Shown piece after piece: positions 26,301-41,300 of a DNA stretch of 64,000 nt (positions are counted from its first letter, which is position 1; each line of letters begins with the position of its first letter). The stretch lies in contig LUCM01005710.1 of the NCBI GenBank assembly GCA_008360955.1, forward strand, positions 146,926-210,925. The letters are read 5' to 3'. The notes below the pieces were generated by a model, which saw nothing but the letters and a program-made list of their open reading frames with translations, did no database searches and was not told where the DNA came from. The DNA is from Fasciolopsis buskii (taxonomy: Eukaryota; Platyhelminthes; Trematoda; Plagiorchiida; Fasciolidae). The translations under genes and the position numbers were made by a program.

Positions 26301-29300
26301 CAAGTTTCCCAAGCATCGGCCATTCAGTGATTAGATCATTTGCGCTGACGTAATGGAGAACGGTCCACTGAAGTTAAAAAAGAACGAAATAGAATGAACC
26401 GAAATAAGAAATAAGGCAAAGTTGATCAGGAGCATTGAATTTTTCCGAAGTCCACAGGTGAATCCAACTAACCAAGGTAGTGTTTAAAAATGAATTTTTC
26501 GCATTCGAATTCTCGCGTCATTAGCCGATTTCACCCCAAACAACCTACTCAGATATCATTAATAAGGAATTTGAAAGCATTAAAGGTAAAAGAGAATTTT
26601 GAACACTTGCTCACAATGCTGTCTTCAAACACCATCACTGCCTACCTCGCTAAGTTTTGCCAGCCAAGTATCAGGATATTTCGAGCTAGCAAAATGCAAT
26701 AGGGTCATGAATCTCTCCGGTTCTTCTGCTAGCTTTTGCATTTGTCTAATCACTAGTGTACCTTACACGGATTTCCTGGGGATTTGTTTTCAGACGCGTT
26801 ATTTGTAACTTGATAACACTCTAGTGAAATAATAACCATAAGGCAACGAACAAGATACTTGAAAATTAACTTTAATATGCACGCGGACTAGCTGCTGACA
26901 ATCTGTGTGTTACCCCCCACGATTATTGATCAAGCTTTAGTAGTCAAAACAAGTTGCTCCGGTGTAAACGCACTAGTCCACTGATAAATTCAACTCCATC
27001 GATGAAGATGAGGTTCGGTAAACGGGTTGACTGCTGCTGAGTTTTTGAACAGAATGGTGATAACATGTCTAATAGTGTGATATTAACGTTGACTAATATG
27101 GTCAAAATGCCTATCACCAGAAATTTGATTGTTCACCCACATAGATGCACTGTTGATTGAAAGTGCTAGTACTAATACAAAATCCTACCAAGGTCACCAG
27201 ACACGTTCTTTAGGATCGTGATAATAGGTAATTCCTGGACTTTGCAAGAGTATATAAGGTCAACATTAGATGCACACCAAGGTGAATGGTACTGTTTTTC
27301 GGCTTTTGATAGCACAACCTCAAACAGCGATACGATATGTTGCTAAAAGCCTCCTAGTTGCTTAACATAGCCTGGGTGCACGTTCATCTAATCAGGCTTT
27401 TTTCTTACCTTGACAATCAGTTCCGTCTTACCACTTCCCGTTAATGTTTTATGATTTGACGTTCTGCCATCGATTACTTTTCATACGGTGCGTTTGGAAA
27501 ACGAAAAGAATGATATTTTATTTTGTTTTTCCTGCTCATTAATGAAAATATCAGCTGGTAAGTTACCTTCGTATGCATTGCATTTGTGCTCCATTGTGTT
27601 GCTTTATTGCAATTTAGGGCAAATACTTACATTTGACGCACAATCAGTTTTCAAAAAAGCCATTCAGTGTCGTCCATATGGGCCCGATATGTTTCGCTTC
27701 AACCATACCGATTTGTTGAGATGTTACTATCTAAATCTAGAAATAAATTGCATTTGAATTCAATTCGCAAACAGAAATCAACAACAACTCGCCGAGTGAA
27801 CTGGTCCGCGTCTGTCCTCTCCGTATTACGCATTCCCAACATTATGCAACAAAATATCCCGAATCACCCTACCGACTACTATACGTGTCAGTTTCGCAAA
27901 AGCAAGCTGGAACGGTATGTCATGCCCTAATCTATCCCTAACTTCTTGTTTTCCAAATGACAAACCTGTCAAAAATTGTTTGCCTACTTTAACTCGACAA
28001 GTTCTTGCAAAATGTGCACAGCTAAGGTTGTTTTTCAATAGCATAAGATTATTTCCTAAAGTAAAGTTATTCTATTACTGGGTGATAGATTTTCAAAGGT
28101 ACTGCTTTATGGTATCCTGAAAATTTGTTGAAAACCGTTGATTTGGGATATCCAGCTTTCTGACATGGAAGATCATAGGATGTTCCAAAATGCTTTTACG
28201 GCATTCATTTAAGAGATTGTAAGAAATTACCATAGCGTGAATTCTCCCAATTTTCCCTCTGCTAACGGCCAACTAAATCTCGAAATCGTACCGAAATGTA
28301 ATCTGATTGAGACATTTGATCGAATGGCAAATCATCGGCAACAATGAGCGTCAATCTAATTGGTGGATTATACTGTTAAGGAACAATTAAATACCATATG
28401 CATCCTCCCCTTTGGGTCTCTTGATAGTTTGGCAGAAAAATGTGCTGTACAATATTTTCACTTGGAGAATGAATTACCTGGAAATCGCAATCTTATGCTT
28501 GGGCATCTACCGGGTGCCGTTTTGGGCTTACGTAACGTAGTCGAGAAAATATGGAAAGACAGACGGTACTTTTCATTTATGTACTTGTGGGTCAACGTAT
28601 TTGCTAATCAATCAGCTAAAAACGGACATAGTGGACGAATATGTCCGTGCACGCGTGAGCGCGTGTCTACGAGTATGTGCGTCAGCATTGGTGGACAATC
28701 GGCATGAACGGCAAGTGACGTAACATCGCCTGTCTGAGAGGTTCAGGTGCCTGGAATGCGGAAATTATAAGTCGGATATGGGGCATGAAGTCATACTTGA
28801 GTCAGTCACTCTCACATACGCTTATCAAACGCAAGATGAGTTTTTTCGCTTCAACTAGAATCACTGACAATTAGATTCAAACGCAATAAACGTCCAATTC
28901 TCCTTCCGGAACTTGCGTGAACGTTTAACTGATTTTTTATCTGTCAGAATAATGCGAAGAAATGGCAGGCAATGCAATTATTTTAGTAAGTTTTCAGTGG
29001 CGAAAGTAAAAATACAAAACATCAATTTGTAGACGAAATTCCGAAGAACATAGCGAATGAACCTGAAAGAAAGTTATACATTTCCAGTTCCTAGTGAATT
29101 GGCTTGCAAGGTGGAAGAATTGTTTATCGGCTAATGCTGAGGTAGATCAATGCTAAGCGTCCACCATTTCTGTGCCCGAATAGTTGGATATGCCTTGCAG
29201 ACTAGAACAGTCTCGCTTAACGTCAGTAGACTGGGGTTTACGCTGCTTAATATTGTTTTCAGATATTCGAATGGGTCAACTTTATAATCGGCTGCAACCA

Positions 29301-32300
29301 AGCGCTTCGAGGTTGAAGAGACCGTTGATCTTGCTTCAGTTTGTGAGCTCCATAACCAGGATTCTTTGAGTATGGTTAAAGTTAAACCAAAGCCTTGGTC
29401 CGTAATAAGTCTTCCAACGGGCCTCGTAAAACTAGCTATCCACAGCCTCATCTGTCCGTAGGTCTTCGCACCAACAAATCCATATGACTAAACATTTGAA
29501 CACGGCACAAATTCGCCTGTGATTCGACTGGTAGACAGAAGAAATTACTGGCTCGAATTTTCGATGAACATGATATATTTGCCGAAGCATTCGAGTTCAT
29601 GAAAACGTATTTCACTATCTAATAGTATTAAATGTTTAGAAGTTCGTGGCTGTTTATTGAAAGGGCAACAGAACGAAGTATATTCAGATGAATAAGTAAA
29701 CCTCGGATGTGTTGCTGTTCGCAGCCGAAACTTCATGTTCTATGTCCACTTTGGAAACTAATGAGAATAAAATAATCTGATCGTCAAGTCCACTCAAACG
29801 AACCAAATTTCAGGCAACCTGTCACTCTGGCATATCAAGCTGGAACAATATTTATTCCTAGGTGATAATCAAATTGATTGTAAGTCAAATATCATAAGAG
29901 AACCGAATTATTGCTTTTCAATTCGCTTGTAGATCTGATGTGCAGTTTCAGAACAGCCGTTACTTCGACTCATTTTTCTCACCACAGGTTTAAATCTGCT
30001 TCCAAATGTTGTCATTCATTTCGTAAACAGCTGAGTCGTCTAATCTCCAGTCAGGTTATCTCACTCCATTTTGCTGCTGCGGGCAGCTTTGATCACCAAC
30101 GTACGGCCAGATTGGGCTATGTTTACTCGGAATCTGCAGTTTGCTTTCTCCAGACTATTGGTTACAGACGCTGCTCCGAAATGTATCGCCCTCCGAATGG
30201 GTTTGTTTGTTATAATTATAGTTAACCACCTGTCAGGACCGCATGCTCTCGACAAACTTTTATCATGCAGCTCAATCCTTGTCGCTGGAGTCCTTAGGAA
30301 AATAAATTGGATGCATGAACGCGTAATGGTCTATAACGGTCTTCCTGACCACGAAATTGTTAAAAAATACTCAACATTTTTTTAATTCTTGAGATCGCCG
30401 AATTTAACTCTGAGTGGAGAGTACTTTTGCCCTTATAATTTCATGTCCTATTAATCTTACTCCGCTGCTCCCCGGGGTGCCCGTTAAAATTTCCAAGTGT
30501 CAGATTGAAGTCTATTTGCCATGTCTTATTTGTCACTGTAAACTCTTTCATGAAACGAATAATCAGTCACCATTGTTTTGGCTTGTCCATCCTATTAGTA
30601 GCGGTTTGCCTGGATGCCTGTTGTGCTGGTCGACTCAGTTGCAACTAACATTTATCGCCTCCTCCCGGTGCAAAACCCCACCGTATCTCCCCAACTGCTC
30701 CCATGACTCTCGTTTCGGCCTTTAAGTGAAAGATTTAACATGGGGACAGCACGTAGCGGGCCAAAAACTCGTTTTCTCCTTCTTACCTTTATCTTTCTCA
30801 CTCCTGCACGCCGCCTAATGTTTCCCTTGTAACAGTGAGTATTTTGTCCTGTACTGATTTTTCACTATGGTGTAATTTTCAGTTGACTTACAACAAGTCT
30901 GTATGCATGTCCGCAGACAACAAACAGGTCATTCGCGTGTTCTAAAAAAGAATGCGCTTTGTTTACTAACACGACCGGCTGTCAATGGTGTGATCGACTG
31001 TTTATCCATAAAAGCGTTGAGAAAATTGGAGCTTCCATTTCGTTAATCATTATTCCTGATCTCGATCGTCCTGACCGAGTTGCTGGTATTCGAATCCAGA
31101 TAGGCTTTAGGACTATTTGCTGGCTTGATGAATAACGGTAAAAACTTCCAGGGCCATCGAAACTGAGCCATATTCAAATCCGTTCAGTTTTCTTAGAGAG
31201 ATCTGCTGAATATTATAACAATTGCCAGCGTCATGCTGTCAGTAGAAAAACGAGCATTGTCAATAATTATGTGGTGCACTGATTGAATCACCTAAGTGAG
31301 ACAGCGATCGGCAAAGCAGGTGTATATGATGAAAGCTAGTTCGTCAGAATACTCGAATTACAAATCTGGGATTGGTAAAGATTTGAGCGTTGGATAGATC
31401 GGCTTTACACGCAACGGTTACCTAATCATGACCCATCCTATTCTGCGTGGAATTGATTTATCCATTCCTTCTGAACCTTAACTAGCAATGGATGTTAGAT
31501 GCAGCATTTGGAAAAAAAACACTGAAAGAATTATCGTGTCGAGAAAGTATAAAATAGTGAAATAAAGGATTCACGTAACACAATGGGAAAATTCCTCGCA
31601 GATGCCTTTGACAGATGCCACATTTTACGAACACTTTGAGCAGAGGGGTATGTAAAAGCTTGGAAATAATTTTTGATTTTGACTGATTTAAATTTACCCA
31701 AAAACGCTTGTGTGCTAAATCTAGACTAGAAACAAACAAGGGTTCAACGCAGACATAAATCATTTGTCATTGCGATGTCAATATTCGTCGACAGTCAGAT
31801 ATATACTAAATCCATTTGCTTGAATGTGACGGACAGTTCGCCATCGAAGCAAAAGCCTGACGGGTTCGTATGTGATTGTACAGCTTGGGGTAAGACACCG
31901 TTTTGCGCGATGTGACTGTCGTTTCTGTCTCGTGGTTTTATATACTTGTCTTCCTTGGTTCACTGGAATGCGGTGTGGTTGGCTGCAGGATTAAACCTTT
32001 GGACATGTCTTTCCTTTTCAAATGGTTTACTTTCCTGTCTTTCTTTTTCAAAGGCACGTGCATTAATCATTTCTGGAATAGAAAGGACTGGGTAACAAAT
32101 TACCAGTAATGCCAAAGAGAGATTTGATTTGGTTTTCGATTATAACAGGCGCATGCACGCAAGCTCACCACTATGCTGTCTTCACCGCGCAGGTTCTTGG
32201 GAAGCGGCGATCGTGTTACCTACTTTACTTCTACACAACGTCACCAAGTGGCATACGAGATTCTCTCTACTCAGGCTTATGGAAGCCGTAAAAAGGCTCA

Positions 32301-35300
32301 AGTTGGCATTGATCGATTGATTGAAGAAGGCGTCTATTCGGCAGCATACGTCATTCACGAGGTAGGTTGCTTTCTTTAAATTTAGAAGCTGGCAAGCTGC
32401 ATACAATTAAAATTATTTTTGTTACAAGAAACAAGATCTTTTCTCCTTCCCAGCCTATTCTGAATGTGATATGACTAATACTAGACATTATTATTCCCAT
32501 TATTGTTTGATGAATCTAATAATAATAATATTAAATCACTTCCCTATCAGTTACATAACTATTACTGTTGGTATTACTTCTGTTAACTTTAGATCTGCTT
32601 ATTGGGGCTGTCCATATAGGAAAGGGAGATCCATGCGAGAATATGAAAGTAGGATAGTTGTCTAAGCGTCATCCTTTCGATCACTCGCTCACTGCCAAAC
32701 GACGCAGAATTTGAGATGCATGCGCTGACCACACCAGTCACGTGTGTCGGGATTTAGTAAGTCTCGATAGTCTCTGGTTTTATTTTGAATATGGACAGAT
32801 GAATTGATTAGATGCCTATTCGTTAGTCCAATTGAGAGAATATTTCCCGAAAATCTGACTCAGGTTATCAATCAACGCACAAAGATCCACCTAATCTTCT
32901 GTGTTCTTCACCCGTGGGCATCACCTTATCAGTTAAAGTGTTCGCTTCATTTTTTTTCCTTTTCCTGCCGTTATTAGTATTACCGAATATTTAAAGTCGA
33001 AAGCATCAAAAGAAAATTGAGCAGCATCAAACAATCGATACTACGCTTTGTTCTCTGCCAATAATGCTGCGTTATTATGCTACAAATTCTAGACCGAGCA
33101 AATTCGCTCTGCCTCCGGAAGTGTACTTGGTATAGATCTGTCTACACAGATGTGATCTGTCGAGTGCCGAATAAGTTGATCGCATTTAGTGGTACTTCTG
33201 TTCGACCAAAACTGTTCGCCCAAATAAATCATGGATTCAGCCAATCTGTATACAGGGAATTTTTGAGTTGAATGACGAATTCAGCAGACTGCATTTTCGG
33301 AAAACAAACTGACAAGGACGTTAGTAATTAGTAATTAGTAATTCATATTGTATTAGTAATTAGTAATGTAATTAGTAATTTATAAGCATATTGCCAAAGC
33401 AGCAAAACTAATATGATATGACAAATTAACCATTCAAGTAAACCAGTATGTGTCGCGGTCGAAAGATACCGTAGGTGTTTGGTGCCATATAACCTGGAAA
33501 CCCGACATGAATAAATTATCCGTGTCGACCAAGCGATTCGTACGGGCGTCTGATGGTCTCCAATGCAAATTCTATCGTTTCCGGTCACTTATACAGTAAG
33601 CAACTGCACAGTGGCTTTTGGACGTTATCCGAAATTTTGTACCTCAGTCGGATGATGAAAAAAAGAAAAATATCTCCCCCAAAGAAAATCCTTTCCAACC
33701 GTTTTACCATTACTATTCCACATGTACGTGAATGGATCGAAGCAGAATGGGAGAAGACTTTAGTCTTGCTGGTGTTAGGGGAAAACGTGGGCGCGAGAAA
33801 GTTGATGAGCACCATTGGATGTGGTCAACTGTATGCACCTTGGTTAAATGGAAGACATCGGATCCTGGTTGGAGTTCGGAGGTCCTTTGCGGCAGAGCTT
33901 TTCGCGGTCCTCATTCGCATTATTCTTTCAGGGCCACATTTGAAAAGCAAAGAAAGGGTTCTTTGTCTTCACTTTTCCACGAGGCTTTATATGGTTGCCT
34001 CACCAACTAGTCCTATCGATTTTCTGTTCCGGGTGGATATGTTCCCCACCAAATAATTCTCTCGAAAAATTATTTTCATTGCATATCTTATTCCACAGAT
34101 AAGTAATAAAGTTTCTTTTCATTCCGAGATATGATACTCCGGAAATAAATGTGCTGTATATTCAATGTTAGCCGTCCCTGCATCATCCAGTGAATCGACC
34201 CATCTCCTAGATGGGAAAACTACACGAGGACATCATTGCGTGACCTATAACAGGTTCCAGCTTCAAACAAACGTTTGGATGTACCGTACCAATTGTGCTT
34301 AATAAATGGCTTCAACTCATGGCCATATAGTCAATGCACCAGCTGGCTTATATACCGCATGGTCAACAAAAGACTTACTAACTGTTTGTTATTATTACAA
34401 ATCGTTTTTGTCAGAAAACAGTGATCCGGGTAGTTATCACATACACAAGCCATTGATCTGACCAAAATTATATAAATACATCCCCAACACCCTTTTATTT
34501 CACGATATGCCTTTTTTATCCAGCCATATTGCCTGCATAAATTTAAATCACTGAAAAGCTGTCGTTGGCAAAACTTTGTGATCGTCCAGTGCCAGGCTTA
34601 CGACGTTCCAAAATCGGTACCGCCAAGATGATGATATTTAGTGAAAAGAATCGAAAAAGGAGATTACTATTCTATAGTGTTCTACTAAATTAAACCGTAT
34701 CAATTGCCGTTTTTTTTACAAAAGAAAGTGCCTTAAAAAATTATTACTGTCTGATATTACAAGCCCAGGGAAATATTTTAAGGTTGCAAGCAACTAGAGT
34801 TGGACAATAATTACGTCATTCGCCTAAAGTCTGAGCACAAAACATGACGTGGTAAACTGATGTGTGAACTTATATAGCTCCTGGCCAAATCAAACTTCAA
34901 TATCGGAGCTGCTGGTCCCCAACTAGTGCAGTGGGCTAAATAACCTATAAATCCTGTCACTTCCAATGCACCCCTCCCTCGAGTGTTTAATGTTAGCATG
35001 GTCTAGGAGGTGCGGTTTGATGTAGCGTGCATAATTATTCGTTCTTCAAAATTCACTATCATCATCCAACAAAATTCAGCTCCTTAACGATGGATCGTGG
35101 TGGGATGCACAGATTTCTTAGTGGTGTGACGAACGGTGACCGGTGTGCAACCAACTCGCAGTCAGAATATGATCCTCCCGGTTTGCCGTGCATAACTAAC
35201 TCTAATCAGCTTCATATTCGATTGTGTTTATCCAGCTGTTTGTTTCTCAAACGTGGCAGGATCATTGCCACCGCCGTTGGTGAAATATTCCGATCTCAGC

Positions 35301-38300
35301 TTCAAATATTTGAAGCAAATGAAAACATGAATGCATAAGCTGCGCTTACGGTTATCATTGTCCCGGTCGTTATCAAAAAGAATCAGTTGGAATTCCACCT
35401 ACACTTTTTAAAGTTACAAGAAGTGTGTATTTTGTCACCAGTTCCTTTCGGAACAGGAGCCCGAAATCACAACAGTTTGTTATGTTGTGTTAAAAAACGG
35501 GTTTGCTCAGCTGCGCTTTCCCTGGAAAGGAGGCTAGTTACCCCAGTGTTTCAGGTAGCATCAAGCAGACTGCGTACTGGGTGTGCGTCACAACTGCCAA
35601 GGTGAATGAAAATGTGATCAATGGGTGAACGAAATAACTTGAGAATTTTCGATGGGCATTATTCCACTGACAGTCATGCGTTTGAAACTTAGAGTGACAC
35701 CAAACAACAAAAAGTTTCCTTATCCGGGCGTGGAAACGACCAAAGCGATACCACCCAGATGATCGAACCTGCAACTTCAAAACATCCAGAGACTTAATCT
35801 GTCTGACTACCATCGCTTCTATCATGGGACAAATACATTCGGGACTTTGCTATCGTCTTACTGTGTCATATCGCATAATACAGCACTACACTACAACATG
35901 ATGTATTCGAAGTATTAACACCCAGCTGCTAGTACATTCGTTGTCAAGGCAGACACCCGTGTCATTTAAGAAATCACGAAAGTTCCTTACATCCAGACCA
36001 AAAAGAACACCTTCAAAAAGGGTTTCCTCGATTTCGGTGAGCGGGCTGTTAGTGGAAATCAACCGACGACCTCCAATTTTTCACGCCCGTTTGAAGTATA
36101 TGCTTAGCTCTAGGTCAACAGAACAATTGGGAAATTGTTTATTACAACTGGAAATCTAACTCAATGGGAAACTCATTTACTTGTGCAAATTAAATGATCG
36201 GAAACACTTAGAAGTTAAGAAGTTGCTGTAGCCGGCACCGGTGCACCGTTCCTCAAGCCGGCTGGATTCTGCACACGGTAAATACTTACAGCGATAACAC
36301 TGCCTTGATCCGTCATTAACAAAATCTATTTTTCGAAAATCCACCCATATCATTAATCCTCCTTAAAAGTTTTGCTAGCTAACATTTGACTGCTGATCCG
36401 CCGAATTCGAACTCATAGGATGATGGTTACCAAATTTAGCTGAGAAAAACACTAGAAGCAAATTCACGATCGAAATTCTAATGATATATATCCATGGATT
36501 TCAATTTTGTTTGAGATATTTAAAGTTGCTCTCACTTGATATGTCTCCAAAGCTACCGGATTATTTGAACAGACGTTACTATTCATATCCAGGTGAGAAT
36601 TTCGATTGGATGCTTATGATAACAACAGATTTGGCGTTTGTTTCTAAACGTTAAACGGTCCAATGGTTTTCATATCCTCACAAGCCTATGTGAGCTTCAG
36701 CTGCCTTTGTATGTGTGCTTGAAAATGTGTGTCAACAGTATATTAATATGATTGGCCAAATACGTTCACGGAATGATATGAGATTGGACAAAATAGACTA
36801 TCTAAGAACAACTGTTTTGAGCGGTTTCAAAGACTCACAAATCCCTACCTCTGTTAAGAAGTAGCGAGATGAACTGACCAAAATTGGCTGACGCATCGTT
36901 TAAAACTTTGGGTCTTTAGTGAAAAAAGGGGAATGGAACACAAAGCTCTGAAACGAACCAGAAAGAACCATTTTCGAAGACGACCTTAGGAAACATCAGA
37001 TAAATTACTGAAAAGTACTCGACGGTGTTTTGTTTTTGACGAGCAGATTTTTCTTTCTTTATTAATGTGCTTGTCATCACGCACGGCCCAGAGTATCACG
37101 CCGGACAGATAAGTTTTCATGATTTCAGAGACAGACGGTTTGTCATCATAGGACTGCTGTTGGGAAACAGCGTGTATTAGTCCAAATACCTGTCTGCCTT
37201 TCCTACTTGGTCACGTTAATTAGTGTTTGTGAATTCATTTCTGTACCAGATATAGTAACAGTTACATTGAAGATACCATTATCCTGTGCGGAAGAGCGAT
37301 ACACAAATGTCAGTTTTATTTTTATCATACAGACACTCATCACCCCCTGATTTCGTAGCACCGTGGGTCTGATCGCGTAACTCCATTATTGTTCATTTTG
37401 TTGCAGCAGACAGGAGCCTGTCATAAACATCCTCGGTCATCCACTCTGGCATCTTGTGAACACAAGCAACCGGACGGCTATTACTGTCCATTTTAAGATT
37501 TCCGGGAAAAAGGAAAACTTGGGTTGCGCTAAACACATCTTTGTTCCAATTGCTAACAAGAGCCCCCATTTTTGCTCTTCACTCCTCTACATTGTCCTTC
37601 ACAGGGCCCTTACCAGGTTGCAGACGAAGATTTGAAACATCCGGAAAAAATGAATCCTCGACAAATCCTGTACTGGTATTGGGCTCGTTGGGGTTGTTGG
37701 TATCGATATCAGCCGCTGGATCATATCAGGCAGTATTACGGCGAGAAGATTGGTTTCTACTTCGCCTGGCTTGGTAAGAAAAACATTCAGTTATTCTTAA
37801 ATGGCTCCAAGGGACAATCATCTTTGTTTTTTCACCTTCTGGTGTGGACCGTTAACAGCCTTGCTTACCACAGACAGTTCTCGAAATCATTCCCATGTTA
37901 TTAGGTCGCAGAAACATTTACCGCATTTATCTTACTAAGTTCTGTTTTTAAAACCCATCTAAATTTCGATTCCATCTCCAGTGACCTAGCACTTCGTACC
38001 CCTTCAGACCCGTTCGCCGTGCTTCTTTGACGTAATGACCACTGGTCGAGGAAACTTGGCACAAATTCTTAGTGGAGTAGAACTACCGTGATGATCGGCG
38101 ATTCCGTTCGATTTTTCTCATTTTGCTTGGAAAAGCTGGAAACATTTTCGAGATTGTAAAACTTGCCTTGAGAAAGACTACCCACGGTAGTCGAGACATT
38201 GGCACGTTGCATCTACCAACAACGCTGTGTTATTACCATTACATCATTCTTAATTTTCGAGAATACTTGGAACGAACAATCATGTTTCTGGCCATTTTTT

Positions 38301-41300
38301 CAGCACCCCACGCTGGTTTTCAGATCAGTTGAACAAGTTGTTTTTGCAGCTGACTTCGAGGTTTCAGATGCCGTTGCCCAGTAGTTGCGTGTCAGTTAGT
38401 ATCATTACCGAACAGTCAAAGGAAAAACAAACTTTATCCTTCTTTATTTACTCAGGTCTGTACACCGCCTGGCTTCTCCCCGCGGCTATCGTTGGCATCC
38501 TAGTATTCCTCTACGGACTAATTACGATGAACGATTCAGTCCCCGCGTGAGTTTTACAGCCCGAGTGTTTGTACCGCGTAGTGAACCATATAGCATAACG
38601 GGGCAGAAATTTATAATAACTAAACGGGTTTGTGGGACAGGACGAAAGCAATTTTGCTTGGGTTCAATACATGCATGCCTCCGTTGCCAAATCGTGCTAC
38701 ATCCAGACTGTACGAATAGGGTTTTAGCGAGTCAGTCACTAGACAAGTATTACTTTTCAAGACATGAAATTGGGCCCGTGCCATTCATCCATTTTCCTTG
38801 TTCATTGTCAAGGACTTCTAAGAACAGTCGGCTTAACTGCATTTTGGCGATTTAAAAAATGTAAAGACATCATGGGCCAAAGCTCAGTGAATGAGATGCA
38901 TAATGTGGGAATTGGCATAACAGTAAAATTCCTGGTGTCAGGGCACCATACTATTATCAAACTCGTAAAGCCACCATTCCACAAAAGTGGTTCACTCTTA
39001 AAAACTAAATGCAATGTAAGCTATGCGTGACGAGAGGTAGTTAATATAAAATGAAATGGTTCAACGGGTTGTCGTTGCGAGGTAGTTGTCATGGTTTCAA
39101 ATCCGGCCGACTTCTGCATTGGGAAGTTTAAAGCCATAAACGACCGCATTCCTAAAATATTCTGTACTGTTATAAAGCCACTAATTGAAGTATAAATATT
39201 ACTGATTAGCATATAGTGACGAGGCTAATTTTTACTTACGGATTGGTATTCAAGCTAACAGATATCGACTAGATGAGTTTGAAATTCCACCGTTTTGTGC
39301 ACCAAAGAGTCAGTAAATTTCATTTGCTTATTTACTTGGTGCATTTTCTGATCAAAAAGCGATGCACTTTTTGGTTTAAATTGCCGAATCATACTATAAT
39401 AGCTCAATCATTATCGTCGTGATCCGTTTGAAATTTTCATCTGACGCCGTAGACAAGAAGCTTGCACAAGAGATACGCGGATGTGTCCCCTATGTGAAGA
39501 ATCGCTTGGATGTCAGTACTGGAATTTACGGGATATGTGTTTCTACCTCAAAGCGTCCTATCTGTTTGACCATCCGGGGACCGTGTTCTATGCAATATTT
39601 ATCGTGATATGGGGTAAGTGAGGACGGGACTCTATGAAAACCATGCAATTCTCACCCTCTCAAATGTGACCCAATGATAGCGACGGTGTCAACGTATCAT
39701 AACCCGTTAGTTATGGCTTATTCACATCAAATATTTAGTTCCATCGAAGAGTATAAGTTAATGATAATGATGACAGTATCTTTCAGCAATCCAAAGTTCC
39801 ATCACGCACATACATCATTGCTTTTGACAAGCAACCATTTCTGTTCGGAAGATGTAGTCCATATCTAGGCTGACATTCTGCGCTTGTTACTTCCTTTCCA
39901 CGTTAGTCTGAGAAGTAAAAAGGAGTCACTTATAATGTAGATTTTAGCAGATGCCGAAATGATTCAAACGTAACGCTCGTTCTACCAATCAGGCTCGGAC
40001 GTGATTAGACGTTACCATATAAAATTCGGGGTGACTCCGATTAGCCGGAACATTTAGTACATCCATCCAAGAGATAGCTGCGGGCAATATTCAAAAACAC
40101 TTTCCAACTTAATTTCATAGCATGGAATTTTTTTCTATAAGATATGTTGACAATCTTATGGTGCAACGACGGTCAATGCATTCGTCTATCTATCCCAAAT
40201 GAAACGTGATTAAAATTAACAACCGACATGTCCATAATATTCCTGGGGATGTTTCAGTCGCTTCTGTGTATAATGACAAATTAATTCATCACTTGTAAAT
40301 TATGGAGGTCCAACTTCATTTCTCTTCCGGTTGAAGCCAATTATTTGTCTCTTCTGTTGCAGTTCGGGAGAATAAAATAATTGTCATCTTCCTTCAATGC
40401 CGTCCAGCCTGACCTCATCGTTCTGCTGATTGTCTGAGAACAATTGGTGCTAAGCACATGTTATGCTTGTCTGTGCTTCCGAATATGGGGTAAAATGAAT
40501 TTAACAGCTGAATTAGTTCCATATTCGATGAAATACCCAAACCGTATTTGACAGGGAATCACCGTAAAAAATTTGGGAGAGGGATGCCAGTTCTTGATTT
40601 CATGTTCAGTAAATTAATCATAGCGACTGGGATGGTGATAGCTCAGTCAGAATGAAACAGAAATTCAATGAGCGTTGGTTACAATTGATTTTAAAGTTTA
40701 GGTCGTGAAGTGCGTGCAATCAGCAGTTTACATACCTTGCCAGTTGGTGACTTCGTTTTTTGTTCTCACAGAGTGAACCACCTAGAATCCCAATAAGAAA
40801 AAATGGTCGCGCTGGTAAAATGATGATGAGTAGGACAGCCGTAGCTGATCGGATTTTGAATGCATTCGAAAGGGGAATTCTTCTCATTCTTCTTACCTTT
40901 GAAGGGAGAAGGTAGCTACCACCGCGAGGTGTGAAGCAAAATGTGGGTACATGTTTTCACATTCACAACTAATGGTATTTTAACTAAACAAAGGTGTACA
41001 CATTTTGCTACCAGAGTGGGAAAGGAAGAGAGCTGACAACCAGACACCTTGCGTCCAATGGACGCTGTTTCAAAACACAATCTACGGTCGCTTCTATTTT
41101 CCGTTCCCGGTATCTCCAGAATTAGTAGCCTGATAAAACCGGCACAATGTCTTTTTTATCAGGGCAAAATGAATCACTTGTATGTGTTTTCTTTGGTCGT
41201 CATGTACTAATCGATCAACCCGATGGCTAATTCGGACCACGGTTATTGATTAACCCTATCATGAGCACTTTCACTGTTTATCGATTGACATATCCAGTGC

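Larger units (their letters stand above)
32362..37604 (+). other. Intron 6, about 5.2 kb
   Basis: Contains the TAGTAAT tandem repeat (33321-33379) and the 167-codon open frame at 33553-34056. The stretch at 35387-35825 is open on both strands and looks repeat-derived. No conserved domain was recognised. Confidence 0.75.

Noticed and set aside
30414..30725. Plus-strand 103-codon frame
   Set aside because: Pyrimidine-rich composition explains the lack of stops; nothing protein-like was recognised.
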